Source of the DNA: Caenorhabditis elegans | Taxonomy: Eukaryota; Nematoda; Chromadorea; Rhabditida; Rhabditidae | Assembly (NCBI RefSeq): GCF_000002985.6 | Contig: NC_003283.11 | Coordinates: 19,717,501-19,781,500, forward strand | Length of the DNA stretch: 64,000 nucleotides | Direction: 5' to 3' | In this document: positions 53,620 through 62,622 of the stretch, in pieces | How the letters are laid out: each line of letters starts with the position of its first letter | Numbering within the stretch: the stretch's first letter is position 1 | Notes under the pieces: generated by a model | Seen by the model: the letters and a program-made list of their open reading frames with translations, nothing else | Databases searched by the model: none | Told to the model about the DNA's origin: nothing | Program-made: the position numbers and the translations under genes

Positions 53620-53796
53620 TGTTCCTTATTTTTTAAAATAATGCCTCCGGAGACAGTCATACTGTAAAATGAAAACTGACTATTCGCCCAAAGCAAGCAC
53701 AGATCATCAGTGATGTGAACCTCGACGGTCTTGAAGCCTGGATCAGTGAAATCGATGGCATCGCGCAGTTTACGGCACACTTTGCGGACGGAAAGT
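53620..53796 (-). pseudogene. FTH/F-box gene remnant
   Basis: After an acceptor at 53797-53799 (ttcag on the minus strand) the frame reads LSVRKVCRKLRDAIDF, TDPGFKTVEVHITDDLCLLW and GGIILKNKEQMRGC. This is the start of the post-F-box exon of a nematode FBXA/FTH protein, as in the intact gene at 59,455. The rest of the FTH domain and all other exons are gone, and a dispersed repeat begins at about 53,605. A dead duplicate belonging to the same cluster. Confidence 0.75.
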
Positions 53797-53799
53797 CTG

Positions 53800-54590
53800 A
53801 AGTTATTATTGATTATATTAAAATCCATATGACACGCTCTCCTCAAGTGTTCATAATTATTCGAGCGCGCTCGCGCGGCACCTCACGAATTCCAGAATTT
53901 GCGGGAATTCGTTCCGCGGGGACAGCAGTTTTTTGCTATTTTTAGCTTCTATAGGAAATATTTTTGATTTTTCGTTTTATAATATTCTTGAGAAGCATCA
54001 TCCGAATTGAAAATGTGTAAAATTATGAAATTTGGCCGAAATCTGAAAGTTTTACAGGAGGCCTAGAAGGAAGCTTTGCGAAGAACCAGCCTGCAATTGA
54101 TTTTAAATTGATTTCAGAAATGAATGCAGGAATAAAGCATACCAATAGATTGGCGTCCAATTACATCCATTACAAGCACCGGCATATTCATTAGTGACGG
54201 AGCATTTGGCCTGAAAATGTGCATTTTTTAATGAGCCGAAATGTTTGTAGTTTTCTGAAAAAAACAGTGAATTAAAATATTGAATTTGACTAGAAAAAGA
54301 TATTAAACGTTGCAAGAAAACGGTAGCAGAGGAAAAACCAAATAAATTCCCAAAAAATATAGTTTGTAGTAAACTACAATCACTTTAATGGAAGTGATAT
54401 AATTATTTTAAATTAAGATTTTTTCATTAATTTCAACAGAAAAACCGAGTAATTTCGTTAATTTTCAATAAAAAAAGGGGAAAAACTTAAAAATCGAAAA
54501 TAATGTTTGCTCGTTAAATAAAAGGCCAAGTACGCATTTGTGTATCACGTACTACGTAGTCAGATTAAATCATTTTTTATTAATTTTTTT
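53800..54590. other. Flank of the FTH remnant, duplicated upstream region
   Basis: 54,240-54,390 resembles the 5' flank of the F-box gene at 61,208 (shared 'aagaaaacggtag' and 'actacaa' words). 54,528-54,567 ('acgcatttgtgtatcacgta') resembles 57,645-57,690 and 61,487-61,520. It appears to be a decayed copy of the promoter-side unit. A weak exon-like minus frame with five Cys (54,110-54,211) is not assignable. Confidence 0.45.
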
Positions 54591-54599
54591 GATTTGAGA

Positions 54600-55190
54600 C
54601 TAAAAGTGTGAAATTTGCAGGAAAATCGATTGAAAACTGACAAAAAATTTAAATTTTAAATTCAAAACTTTGCAGATCGCATCAAAATACAGGAATATCC
54701 ATCAAAAACACACGATTCTGATGAAAATTTCTTGGAAATTTCAATTTTTATCTCTTAAAATCGATTTCTACTGGAAAATGCCAAATTACTCGAGGAAAAG
54801 AGCGGAGAACTCACAAAAATGCTGAGAAGTCGAATATTAGTCAGAAAATTGATGAAAAATTGCTTTAAAAATCCGTTTTTACTTAAAAATCCACATTTAT
54901 GGATTCTTCTCTGACAAAATAGCATGTTTCTTGTCTTTTTTCTGGAGTTTTTGACAAAAATCCACAAATTTAAAATTAAAATTTATGCGGTTTTTCTATG
55001 AAATTTCAGAAAAAATCAGGTTTTCAGCTGAAAATTGGCGGGAAGTCGATGGAAATAAACGAAAATTCACAAATTTTCCGTCGGATGGAGCACCAAACCA
55101 AATATTCTGCAATCTAATCGTGAATTTATCACGGAATTCTGGCTTCGCTCATAAATCGAAATGGCAGAGTTTGCCGAACTAGGCCATTTT
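54600..55190 (+). pseudogene. Decayed copy of the plus-strand partner module
   Basis: Parallel to 57,715-58,340 almost throughout. The frame starting RIKIQEYPSKTHDSD matches RIKTLEYPSKTHDSD in the other copy, but has TAA where that copy has GAA before NRFLL. The later exon (KIGGKSMEINENSQIFRR after ttttcag) is frameshifted after RRMEHQTK. A dead duplicate. Confidence 0.55.
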
Positions 55191-55212
55191 GAGTCCACGA
55201 GATTTTGTGTAG

Positions 55213-55340
55213 GTTTACGGCGCGTTTTTAGTTGTAAAACTGGTGTATTTGTCCGTGTAGAGTACACAACACTTTTCCACGCGGTGTCCGGCAGGCGATT
55301 GTCAATGGAGCGCGAAAATTCAATGAGGAAGGCCTGAACT
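55213..55340. repeat. Dispersed repeat with 'ttagttgtaaaactggtgta'
   Basis: Shares 'acggcgcg', 'gttgtaaaact' and 'tttgtccgtgtagagtacac' with 41,420-41,500, and continues with 'ggtgtccggcaggcgattgt'. It interrupts the tail of the decayed plus-strand module. Confidence 0.7.
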
Positions 55341-55344
55341 CCGT

Positions 55345-55895
55345 CAATTCTGATGGACTTTTGAGAAACACTTGCTGGAGAAAAAAGTGTGAAACAATGG
55401 GAAGAAGTGAAGAGAAGACTGGAAATAATCGATAAAGTAAGCGCTACTCTTAAAATGGTCAATTCCTAAGTTTTTTTTTGAGAAATTTACAGAATTTCCG
55501 AAGAAGGCATAAATCATGAAATTTTATATTGAAAATGCTGTTACATTTAATAAAAATCGCACGTTTTTAATCAAAAATCATTTGAAGAAAATGCCGGAAA
55601 AAAGAAAAACAACGATTTCAGAAAATCGATATTTACAGTTGCGACATTTTGATTTTTTTTAATGAAATCCCCAAAAAAAATCAAGTCTTCAGATTTTCTA
55701 ACGTCTTCAATTTTTCGTCTCCAAACCAAATTTCTGCAAACTATTTATTGAACAAACTGAAAATTGATAATTTTTATAATTGAAAATTGATAATTGAAAA
55801 AACAATTAAAAACAAAATCAAAAACACCATAAATATACTTGCAAAACTTGCTCCTCGCTAACAAATTATGAAAAATTCCAAAAAATTTAGTCATT
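55345..55895. other. Intergenic, no gene seen
   Basis: AT-rich spacer between the dispersed repeat and the 3' end of the F-box gene. No frame is supported. Confidence 0.4.
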
Positions 55896-55900
55896 TCCAA

Positions 55901-57475
55901 TTAATTAATACCCTTTTTCACAGACACGTGGTTCTTTTTGATGGTAATATAATATGAGTTAATTGTGTAGTTTAGATCCCCATTTTCCGTGACATTTTCC
56001 TGATTGTAGTCTGGGTCGAAAACTCTCACAATTTCTTTGCCAATTGAATTTTTAATCACGAACGTTCCATACTCCAACACTTCCGATCTTTCAACAATCT
56101 GAAAAATATTCATAAATCTTATAAATGAACAACTTCTTTAAACTCACATGCTTCAAATCCATCGCATCTTTTACAGAGAATATGTTCCAGCCTACAACAA
56201 AATCGTTCAAGTGGGCGAGATGTTTGAGAGGAAATGACATCGCTGCCTCATTGCCACTGGACATTCGCACCGATTTTGCTTGCTTCCATTGATCAAGGTC
56301 ATACATGGAAAGAGCATCAGTTAAAAAATTTGATGGCATATAGTGCCAGACAATTTCTATTTTTTTCGAGAATTCCAGGCTTGAAGCGAGCGATCAAATC
56401 AATCATTTTTTCAGCACCAACTGTGGTGATGTTGATTTCCTTGGCATTAAATGGCCCAGCCGAATTGTAGCATATGTTCAGAATTTCCACAAGCTGCTTC
56501 CACTGCTCTGTTGACAAAAAATCAGCTCCGACAACTACGAATTCATCCAATCGAAGCTTTTTGTTCTCCAAAATAATGGAGAGATCGTCGAGCAAAGCAT
56601 CTAGCGGAGATTTTTCGACTGATAAGTTCCATTTTGTCGGCACAGAACCTCCAACACGACAGCCATTTTTATCGGAATCGTATTTAATTGTCTCATCTTT
56701 GATTCTGAGATGGAAACGCCCAAGGTACAAGCTCATTTCACACTTCTTTATGCCAATATTTTTTGATGAGATCACATTTTTCAATTCGGAGCTGATATGG
56801 GCCAGGAAGATTCTGAAATAAAATTTAAAATACTTGACAACTGAAAAAAACGGTAAATACCTTGCACTGGGATTCAAACCCGGAAACGAATAGTCGACAA
56901 TTCCGCGACATACGACATCTGGCATATCAGCAACTGATTTTGTGTATTTCACGCCAATAGTCTTGTAGCTTTCGGACCTGAAATTTTGTACAATTTTTTT
57001 ATCAATTCTCAATACCAGAGAAGGGTATTTTGAATTGTTCGATGATGAAAAAACTTTTTTATCAAATTAGACTTGCAAAAAAAACCAACATTTTCATCGA
57101 ATCCAACTTTATCGCCAGCTCATTCACTCCCACGGAACTGTCAGGAAGAGTAGGTGAATCGGAGCTGAAAATATGACAAATTTTAGTTTGAAAAACTGTT
57201 TGTAAAGTTTTTTCGCCAATTTCCTAAGCTTTCACCGGTGATTTTTTTTCTAAATTGGTTGAAAAATGGCTGAAAAAATACCGATTGATCGGATCCACGT
57301 TGTCCACAATTTCATGAAGATTTCCTTCTGGCAGATCGAATGGTGATGGAGCTTCGGACCTGGAAACAGGGAAATTTAGATTAAATAAAAACACATTTTT
57401 AAAGTTTTTTTGAAAGCGTAAAAAAAAAACCAACATTTCGTTCAAATCCGATTTATCCGCCAGTTTTTCCGCCAT
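55901..57475 (-). pseudogene. F-box/FTH gene with duplicated 5' exons and a frameshift
   Basis: Exons 57435-57475, 57282-57359, 57090-57164, 56861-56977, 56148-56812 and 55901-56098 have matching phases. The first two (MAEKLADKSDLNE, then PFDLPEGNLHEIVDNVDPINR) are the usual F-box start. The next two repeat the same exon pattern (ELAIKLDSMKM, then SVADMPDVVCRGIVDYSFP), so the 5' part looks tandemly duplicated. The FTH part reads LSIILENKKLRLDEF, STEQWKQLVEIL and DLIARFKPGILEK. A run of seven T at 56360-56366 (seven A in the transcript) then shifts the frame. One base fewer would join it to YDLDQWKQAKSVRM and SVKDAMDLK. The last exon (RSEVLEYGTFVIKN...) is intact. A real mutation is the likely cause, but an assembly error in the homopolymer cannot be excluded. 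Intact relatives are SCF-type F-box adaptors. Confidence 0.82.
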
Positions 57476-57479
57476 TTTT

Positions 57480-57700
57480 CGATTTTCTATATTGAAATCC
57501 GTCGTTTACTGAAAAATAAACCATTTAAATTGTTAAATTTAAAAGAAAAATGCATCGAAACTCGCGAAAAATGAAAAAGAACTAAAAAAAACAACAAATT
57601 ATCGAAAAACTTGCTAACACTGATCGCCAAATTGAATGCCATGTACGCAGTTGTGTATTGCGTACTTCACCATCTACCGTAGTCAGATTAAATTAATTTT
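57480..57700. promoter_or_regulatory. Shared divergent upstream region
   Basis: Lies between the F-box gene on the minus strand and the plus-strand module. It contains a splice-acceptor-like ttatttttcag on the minus strand (57,508-57,518) for the F-box leader, and 'tgtgtattgcgtacttcacc' with 'ctaccgtagtc', a word shared with the other two unit boundaries (54.5 and 61.5 kb). Confidence 0.45.
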
Positions 57701-57714
57701 TTTTGATTTCCAAC

Positions 57715-58337
57715 TAAAAGTGTGAAATTTGCAGGAAAATCACTTCAAAACTGTGAAAAATTAGAATTTTAAATTCAAAAATTTGCAGATCGCATCAAAA
57801 CACTGGAATATCCATCAAAAACACACGATTCCGATAAAAAATTTGTCGAAATTCCAATTTTCACCTCTGAAAATCGATTTCTACTGCAAAATGCAAAATT
57901 ACTCGAGAGAAAGAGCGGAGAAATTACAAAAAAATCAGAAAATTAATGAAAAACTGCTTTAAAAATCCGTTTTTACTCAAAAATCAACATTTATAAATTG
58001 TTTTTCGACAAAATATTATGCTTCTTATCCTTTTTCTGGAATTTCGGACGAGAATCCACAAATTTGGGTCAAAAATTGAAGTTTGTGCGGTTTTTCTATG
58101 AAATTTCTTTAAAAATCATGTTTTCAGCTGAAAATTGGTGGGAAGTCGATGGAAATTAACGAAAATTCCCAAATTTTCCGTCGGAAGGAGCTCAAAACCA
58201 AATTTCTGCAATCTGACCGGGAATTTATTCGAAAAATTGAAAAATCTGTGCTTGAAAAGCTTAAAACCACGATAAAACCTGCATTTAACACAAAAAATCG
58301 TCGAAAAACGCCAATTTCAAGCCTACAGTATTTATAA
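57715..58337 (+). CDS. Small basic protein or fragment divergent from the F-box gene
   Basis: Two exon-like frames. The first, after ttttgcag-like acceptors (about 57,789-57,946), reads RIKTLEYPSKTHDSDKKFVE ... LLQNAKLLERKSGEITKK. The second, 58128-58337 after ttttcag, reads LKIGGKSMEINENSQIFRR, then ELKTKFLQSDREF and a Lys/Arg-rich end closing LQYL. Hydrophilic, charged, helix-prone; no membrane segment or known motif. The donor linking them is not obvious and no clear first exon was found, so the model is incomplete. A degraded copy lies at 54.6 kb in the same setting, next to an F-box remnant. I cannot assign a function. Confidence 0.4.
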
Positions 58338-58579
58338 AATTAGAAAAAATGCACAAAAAACCGAGACACACCGTCAATTTTCAATAAAAAAATATGGAAA
58401 AAAATTGAACCCTATTTTTCGTTGAAAAATATTAATTAATCATAAAATAAGTTAAAAACCGATAAAACGCAGCCAAAACGTCTAAAGATCAAGATTTTCG
58501 ACCGGAAAAAAATGAATTTAATCGAAAAATGCATTAAAAAAATTGAATTTCACAGCAATTCCAGAAACAAAATGGAAAA

Positions 58580-59674
58580 TTAATAGGTTTTATCAATTAT
58601 CAAAGATTTCTCATCCACAGTAACGCGATATTGATTGATTTTGTACTCAGAAGTCGTAAAATCGCCAATAAAGCTCTCATCGAATACTTTCACAACTTCT
58701 AGAAGAATTGGTTCACGCGAATAAATCCATGCATATTCCAAGCTAGCTGATTTCAAGAGAATCTGAAAAAAATCAATAAAAATCAATAAAAAATTTTAAA
58801 AAATATTCAAATTCTCACATTTCTGATCTTCATTGCATCATCAACTGAGATTGTAACATCAGAAATATCAAAATGAGAAAGATGGAATAATTGTTCAATT
58901 GGAATATTCAAATAAGAATGTGAAGTTGAATAAGATTCCGGCTTGATGATAATTGATTTCGCCTGCTTCCATTGCTCCAAATCGTAGATTTCACGAAAAT
59001 CAGCTCGATTTCCATACCATTCAATGGAAATTTCCTTGAGAAAACCGGGCTCGAAGCGGGAAATGATGGGAGTGAGCTGGCTGGGACAGAAATCTCCAAT
59101 TTCCAGTCTTCTGGCACAAATTTTTGAATTGGGAAACCGATTTTCAATCTTTTCCTGGAACATAGCTGCTTTAATACGAAAATGGTCGATTTCAAGCTTC
59201 GGAATCGCTAGAAAATCTTCCAGAACGCGTAGAATCTCATTTAAGGAATTCCTAGAAATTCGCATCAGCACAGGATTTTTGAAGTTATTCGTGCAATATC
59301 CTCCGAGGCCGGTGTTCCGTGTCGAGCACCAACACTCGCTGTGCAGATGAATCCAATAGGAATTGTTGTAGATCGATAGTTCAACATGCTTGAAACAGGG
59401 ATCTCTGTTATCTAGGAAATTCCTCAATTTTCGGCAGACTTTTCGCAGGACAAGTCTGAAATTTTTCTTGCAATTGGTTGAAAAATGGCTGAAAAATGGC
59501 TGAAAAAATACCGATTGATCGGATCCACGTTGTCCATAATTTCATGAAGCACTCTGTTTGGCATGTCGAATAGTGAAGGAGCATCGGACCTGGAAGCTGG
59601 GAAATTTTGAACTTAAAAATCATTTAAACGAACGATTTTTTCGAATCCAACTCAATCGTCAATTTTTCTGCCAT
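58580..59674 (-). CDS. F-box/FTH protein (FBXA type), intact
   Basis: Four exons, 59634-59674, 59512-59589, 58819-59455 and 58580-58762, give 312 residues. MAEKLTIELDSKK leads to the F-box (SLFDMPNRVLHEIMDNVDPI, NRLVLRKVCRKLRNFLDN) at about residues 18-60. Next comes the beta-rich segment KHVELSIYNNSYWIHLH and an FTH/DUF38 domain: ISRNSLNEILRVLEDFL, FEPGFLKEISIEW, YDLEQWKQAKSIIIK, FDISDVTISVDDAMKIRN. The tail LEVVKVFDESF is typical. Nematode FBXA proteins are thought to recruit substrates to SKP1-CUL1 ubiquitin ligases, with FTH as the variable binding part. It lies only 72 bp downstream of the next F-box gene (59,747 stop), with a tttttcag acceptor in between, so the two may be co-transcribed. 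No damage was seen. Confidence 0.88.
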
Positions 59675-59746
59675 TTCTCGAGTGTTCTGGGTGAAATCCG
59701 TGGTTTTCTGAAAAATAAAGTGTTAAATTTCATTGAAAAATGCAAT
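59675..59746 (-). promoter_or_regulatory. 72-bp gap between two F-box genes with splice acceptor
   Basis: The minus-strand sequence has actttatttttcag ending at 59,708, 33 nt before the downstream ATG. A gap of this size with an acceptor is the usual layout for a nematode operon junction served by trans-splicing. The same acceptor word also precedes the other, non-operonic F-box starts. Confidence 0.4.
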
Positions 59747-61208
59747 TCAAGTCGTACTGAACCGATCCTCATCACACACGATGACAAATTGAACGTCGTT
59801 GCTGCTGTAGAGAATGGCATTGGGCCCGGTATGCACGTATGCCGGGTCGAAGACTTTTCCGATAGCTTCGTAATCATAATCCGGAAGTTTGATGAGACCT
59901 TCTTCGAAGAGCGTCGATTTTGTGAGAATCTGAATGTGAAAATGTGATTATTGAAGAGTAGTCCGCTTTTTTTTGCACTTACATCTCGAATTTGGATAGC
60001 TTCTTTCTCTGAAAAAGTTTCCTTAGCAATTTCGAAGCGCTTCGAATGCATCACATGATCGATCTGAAGGTGAATCTCTGACACCGTATTCGTTTCGATA
60101 TCTATCGCCTTCTTCCATGATTCCAGATTGACAAGTTCGTCGACTGGTTCCCGATTCTCCTCAATTTTGTATCTAGAAATGTGGATTCGTTCAACTTTTC
60201 CCGGTTTAAAGCGGGAAACCATCGATACAATTGCCGGCATGATCGTTTCACGAATAATGAGCGTTTCCACTTGAAATTGGATTTTCACACCGTTCAGAGC
60301 ATCGGCGATTTTCACGGAAATCTCTCGACGGAGGCGATTCTTAATTTCAAGTAAGGGATCATCGTCATGAATTTCTTCGAATTCGAGTGGGTGACCGTTC
60401 AATGAGACAGCCAATCTCATTACTTCAAATTGACTTTTCGGATTGTCCATCAGCTGAGCCAAATCGTTCACCGCCGCTTTCACATAGCTGATTCCTTCGA
60501 TTTTAGACGATTTTCCGCCCAAGACCACATTACAACTGCCATCATCTTGACTGATGTATTTAATCTTGTCACAATCTGGCCACCTGGGCCTGTCAATTTG
60601 AATCGATGCGAATGTCGGACGAACGGTTAGCGAAACTTCCTTGTAGCCATGTTCTCTGGCTTTTGTGATACTTCTCAGGTTTTGAGACACTTTTCGAAGA
60701 ACTAATCTGAAAAGACTGTGATTTTCAGCAGATTTTCAGCTTTAAACTAACCTATCAATTGGCTTAACATTATCCAAAACTGTATCAACAATATTAAGCG
60801 GCATATCGGTAAGTGTCTTACTCTTCGGATTCCAACTGAAATTTAAATTTAATTATAATTTTATAAAATCCTGTAATTTCACAACTGATTTACCAAATAT
60901 CCTCATTCAAATCTTCACATTCGACTCCAATTTGATGGTACCAATAATCGAATTCCCGATATTCTATCACATCATTTCCAATTGCTTCACAGAAATTTCC
61001 GAATGCTTTCAGAGTTGGGGTTCCTTGTAGAAATTCGTAGAGAATGCACAATTTGATCGCTTTTGTGTCATTTCGAATAAGATCCGATTTAGTTAATGGA
61101 GCTCTGGAAGGAAAATTTGAAATTTTTGAAAAAAAAACATGTTTTTTGAAGCTTTCACCGGTGAGCGGTGAGTAAAACTATCATTTTGATCGAATCCAAC
61201 TCCTCCAT
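59747..61208 (-). CDS. HTH_48 (Mos1-type) + F-box + FTH protein, intact
   Basis: Five exons, 61159-61208, 60894-61103, 60752-60835, 59983-60706 and 59747-59929, give 416 residues in one frame. Residues 18-86 (LIRNDTKAIKLCILYEFLQG, TLKAFGNFCEAIGNDVIEYR, FDYWYHQIG) match HTH_48, the Mos1-transposase-type helix-turn-helix found at the N-terminus of many nematode F-box proteins. The F-box follows (TLTDMPLNIVDTVLDNVKPI, DRLVLRKVSQNLRSI; about 95-128). The FTH domain has GISYVKAAVNDLAQLMDNPK, MVSRFKPGKVERIHISR, LVNLESWKKAIDIET and EKEAIQIRD. The tail ends GKVFDPAYVHTGP and a Cys/Asp-rich end. Predicted role: SCF substrate receptor. Whether the HTH binds DNA or protein is unknown. One donor (GTGAAA after exon 1) is weak but gives the only consistent phase. 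Confidence 0.87.
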
Positions 61209-61680
61209 TTTCCGAGTTATTTGGTTGTACTATTCTGAAAAACAAGCAAATTAAATTGTTGAATTTGACTGAAAAGTATACTAAAAAATACAAGAAGACG
61301 GTAGAAGAAGACAAACCAAACAAATCGCCGAAAACTTGCTTATACTACAAACTACAAACACTTTTGTGGCATTAAAAACTTATTTTTCCAATAATTTCAA
61401 CAAAAAAACAAGTAATTTCGTGAATTTTCAATAAAAAAGAGATAAAAACTGAAATTCGAATTAATGTTTGCTCATCAATTAATCGTGTATTGCGTACATC
61501 GCCGTCTACCGTAGTACGAAAAAAAATCTGCATTTTTCAATCAATTTTTTCAGTAAAAATGTTAAATAAAAAAGGTATTTAATCGAACAATTCATCATAA
61601 AACTTATTAATACAATAATTTCAACAACGAGTGCTCATTTTCATATTAGAAAAAACAATAACGAAGGAAATTTAACAGGA
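61209..61680. promoter_or_regulatory. 5' flank of the F-box gene pair
   Basis: Minus-strand gcttgtttttcag ends at 61,236, close before the ATG, and is a likely leader acceptor. 61,487-61,520 carries 'gtgtattgcgtacatcgccg' and 'ctaccgtagta', the word shared with the other two F-box units. Confidence 0.45.
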
Positions 61681-61684
61681 GTTT

Positions 61685-61756
61685 TCAAAGCTTTGTGATT
61701 TTGACGTATCCGCCATACGTGATCATAATTTTGAATTGATTAATTCTGTATTCAAC
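61685..61756 (-). pseudogene. Remnant of an FTH-gene last exon
   Basis: The minus frame VEYRINQFKIMITYGGYVKI ends TKL-stop and matches the closing segment of the F-box genes (SEYKINQYRVTVDEKSL in the intact gene at 58,580). Only 24 codons survive. It marks a fourth, lost F-box copy at the edge of the cluster. Confidence 0.6.
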
Positions 61757-61759
61757 GTA

Positions 61760-62600
61760 ACGATTAATATTTAATACCAGCCGCTGACCGCGCCTCTGGC
61801 GCGGACATCGACTGGCGCAGTTTCAACATCTTTATAACTCAAATCAACAAACCCCAGTACCCCGACTATATACTTCTAATTTTTTTTCCGGTTCTGGAAC
61901 ATTCCAGAATTTTCTCGAATTTTCCAGAAGGTTCTGTAACATTCCAGAAATTTCCGGAAATTTCCAGAAGGTTCTGGAACATTTTATAATTTTCCCGAAG
62001 TTTCCAAGATCACTTCAAAAGACGAAAAACCAATTTTTCCCAAACTACAGTAATCCTACAGTAGCCCTACAGTACCCCTACAGTACTACTACACTACCCC
62101 GACCATGTCCCGCCACTAACCTCAAACCAATATTCCTTCAACAGCCTGAAACACTTTGCAAGTGTGACGTCATAGACTACAAACTACAATTGTAACATCC
62201 TCCATGTATTTTTTTATATATATAAGTAATGATTTTCTTAACGATGAATGTTTTCGTATAGTCGAAATTAAAACTGATTTTCAGTAAACTTTGGTGTTTA
62301 ACTTGAAGGTTTAAAAGTCCAAACCATTTATTTTTGAAAATCAAAAAAAAAACAATGTTTTGTAACACGGAAGCATTTCTGATAAATTATGTGATCATCA
62401 TCACCAGAATTGTACCTTATTTTTGCTCTCCAGAACAAGGAACGGAACGCCTCCAATTATGAATGTAATATGAAGAAATCAAAACAGATACAATTTTCTC
62501 ACCGTTTGCAAGAATTGTTGTTATTGCCCGCCGGCTATAATTCATTATTACACAACACGGAAATAATAATCAAATGCAGTATAAATTGATTTCTTCCAGG
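61760..62600. other. Intergenic: dispersed repeats
   Basis: GC-richer 'gccgctgaccgcgcctctgg' piece, 'ttccagaaggttctggaaca' hairpin-like words (61,890-62,010), a short CTACAGTACC array (62,040-62,100), and AT-rich upstream sequence of the next gene. No coding frame. Confidence 0.45.
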
Positions 62601-62622
62601 TGGGAAAAATTTAGATTCCGCA

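Noticed and set aside
54103-54315. Minus-strand exon-like frame with five Cys (AKCSVTNEYAGACNGCNW)
   Set aside because: A ttttcag precedes it, but nothing joins it to other exons and no family is recognised, so it is only mentioned in the flank entry.
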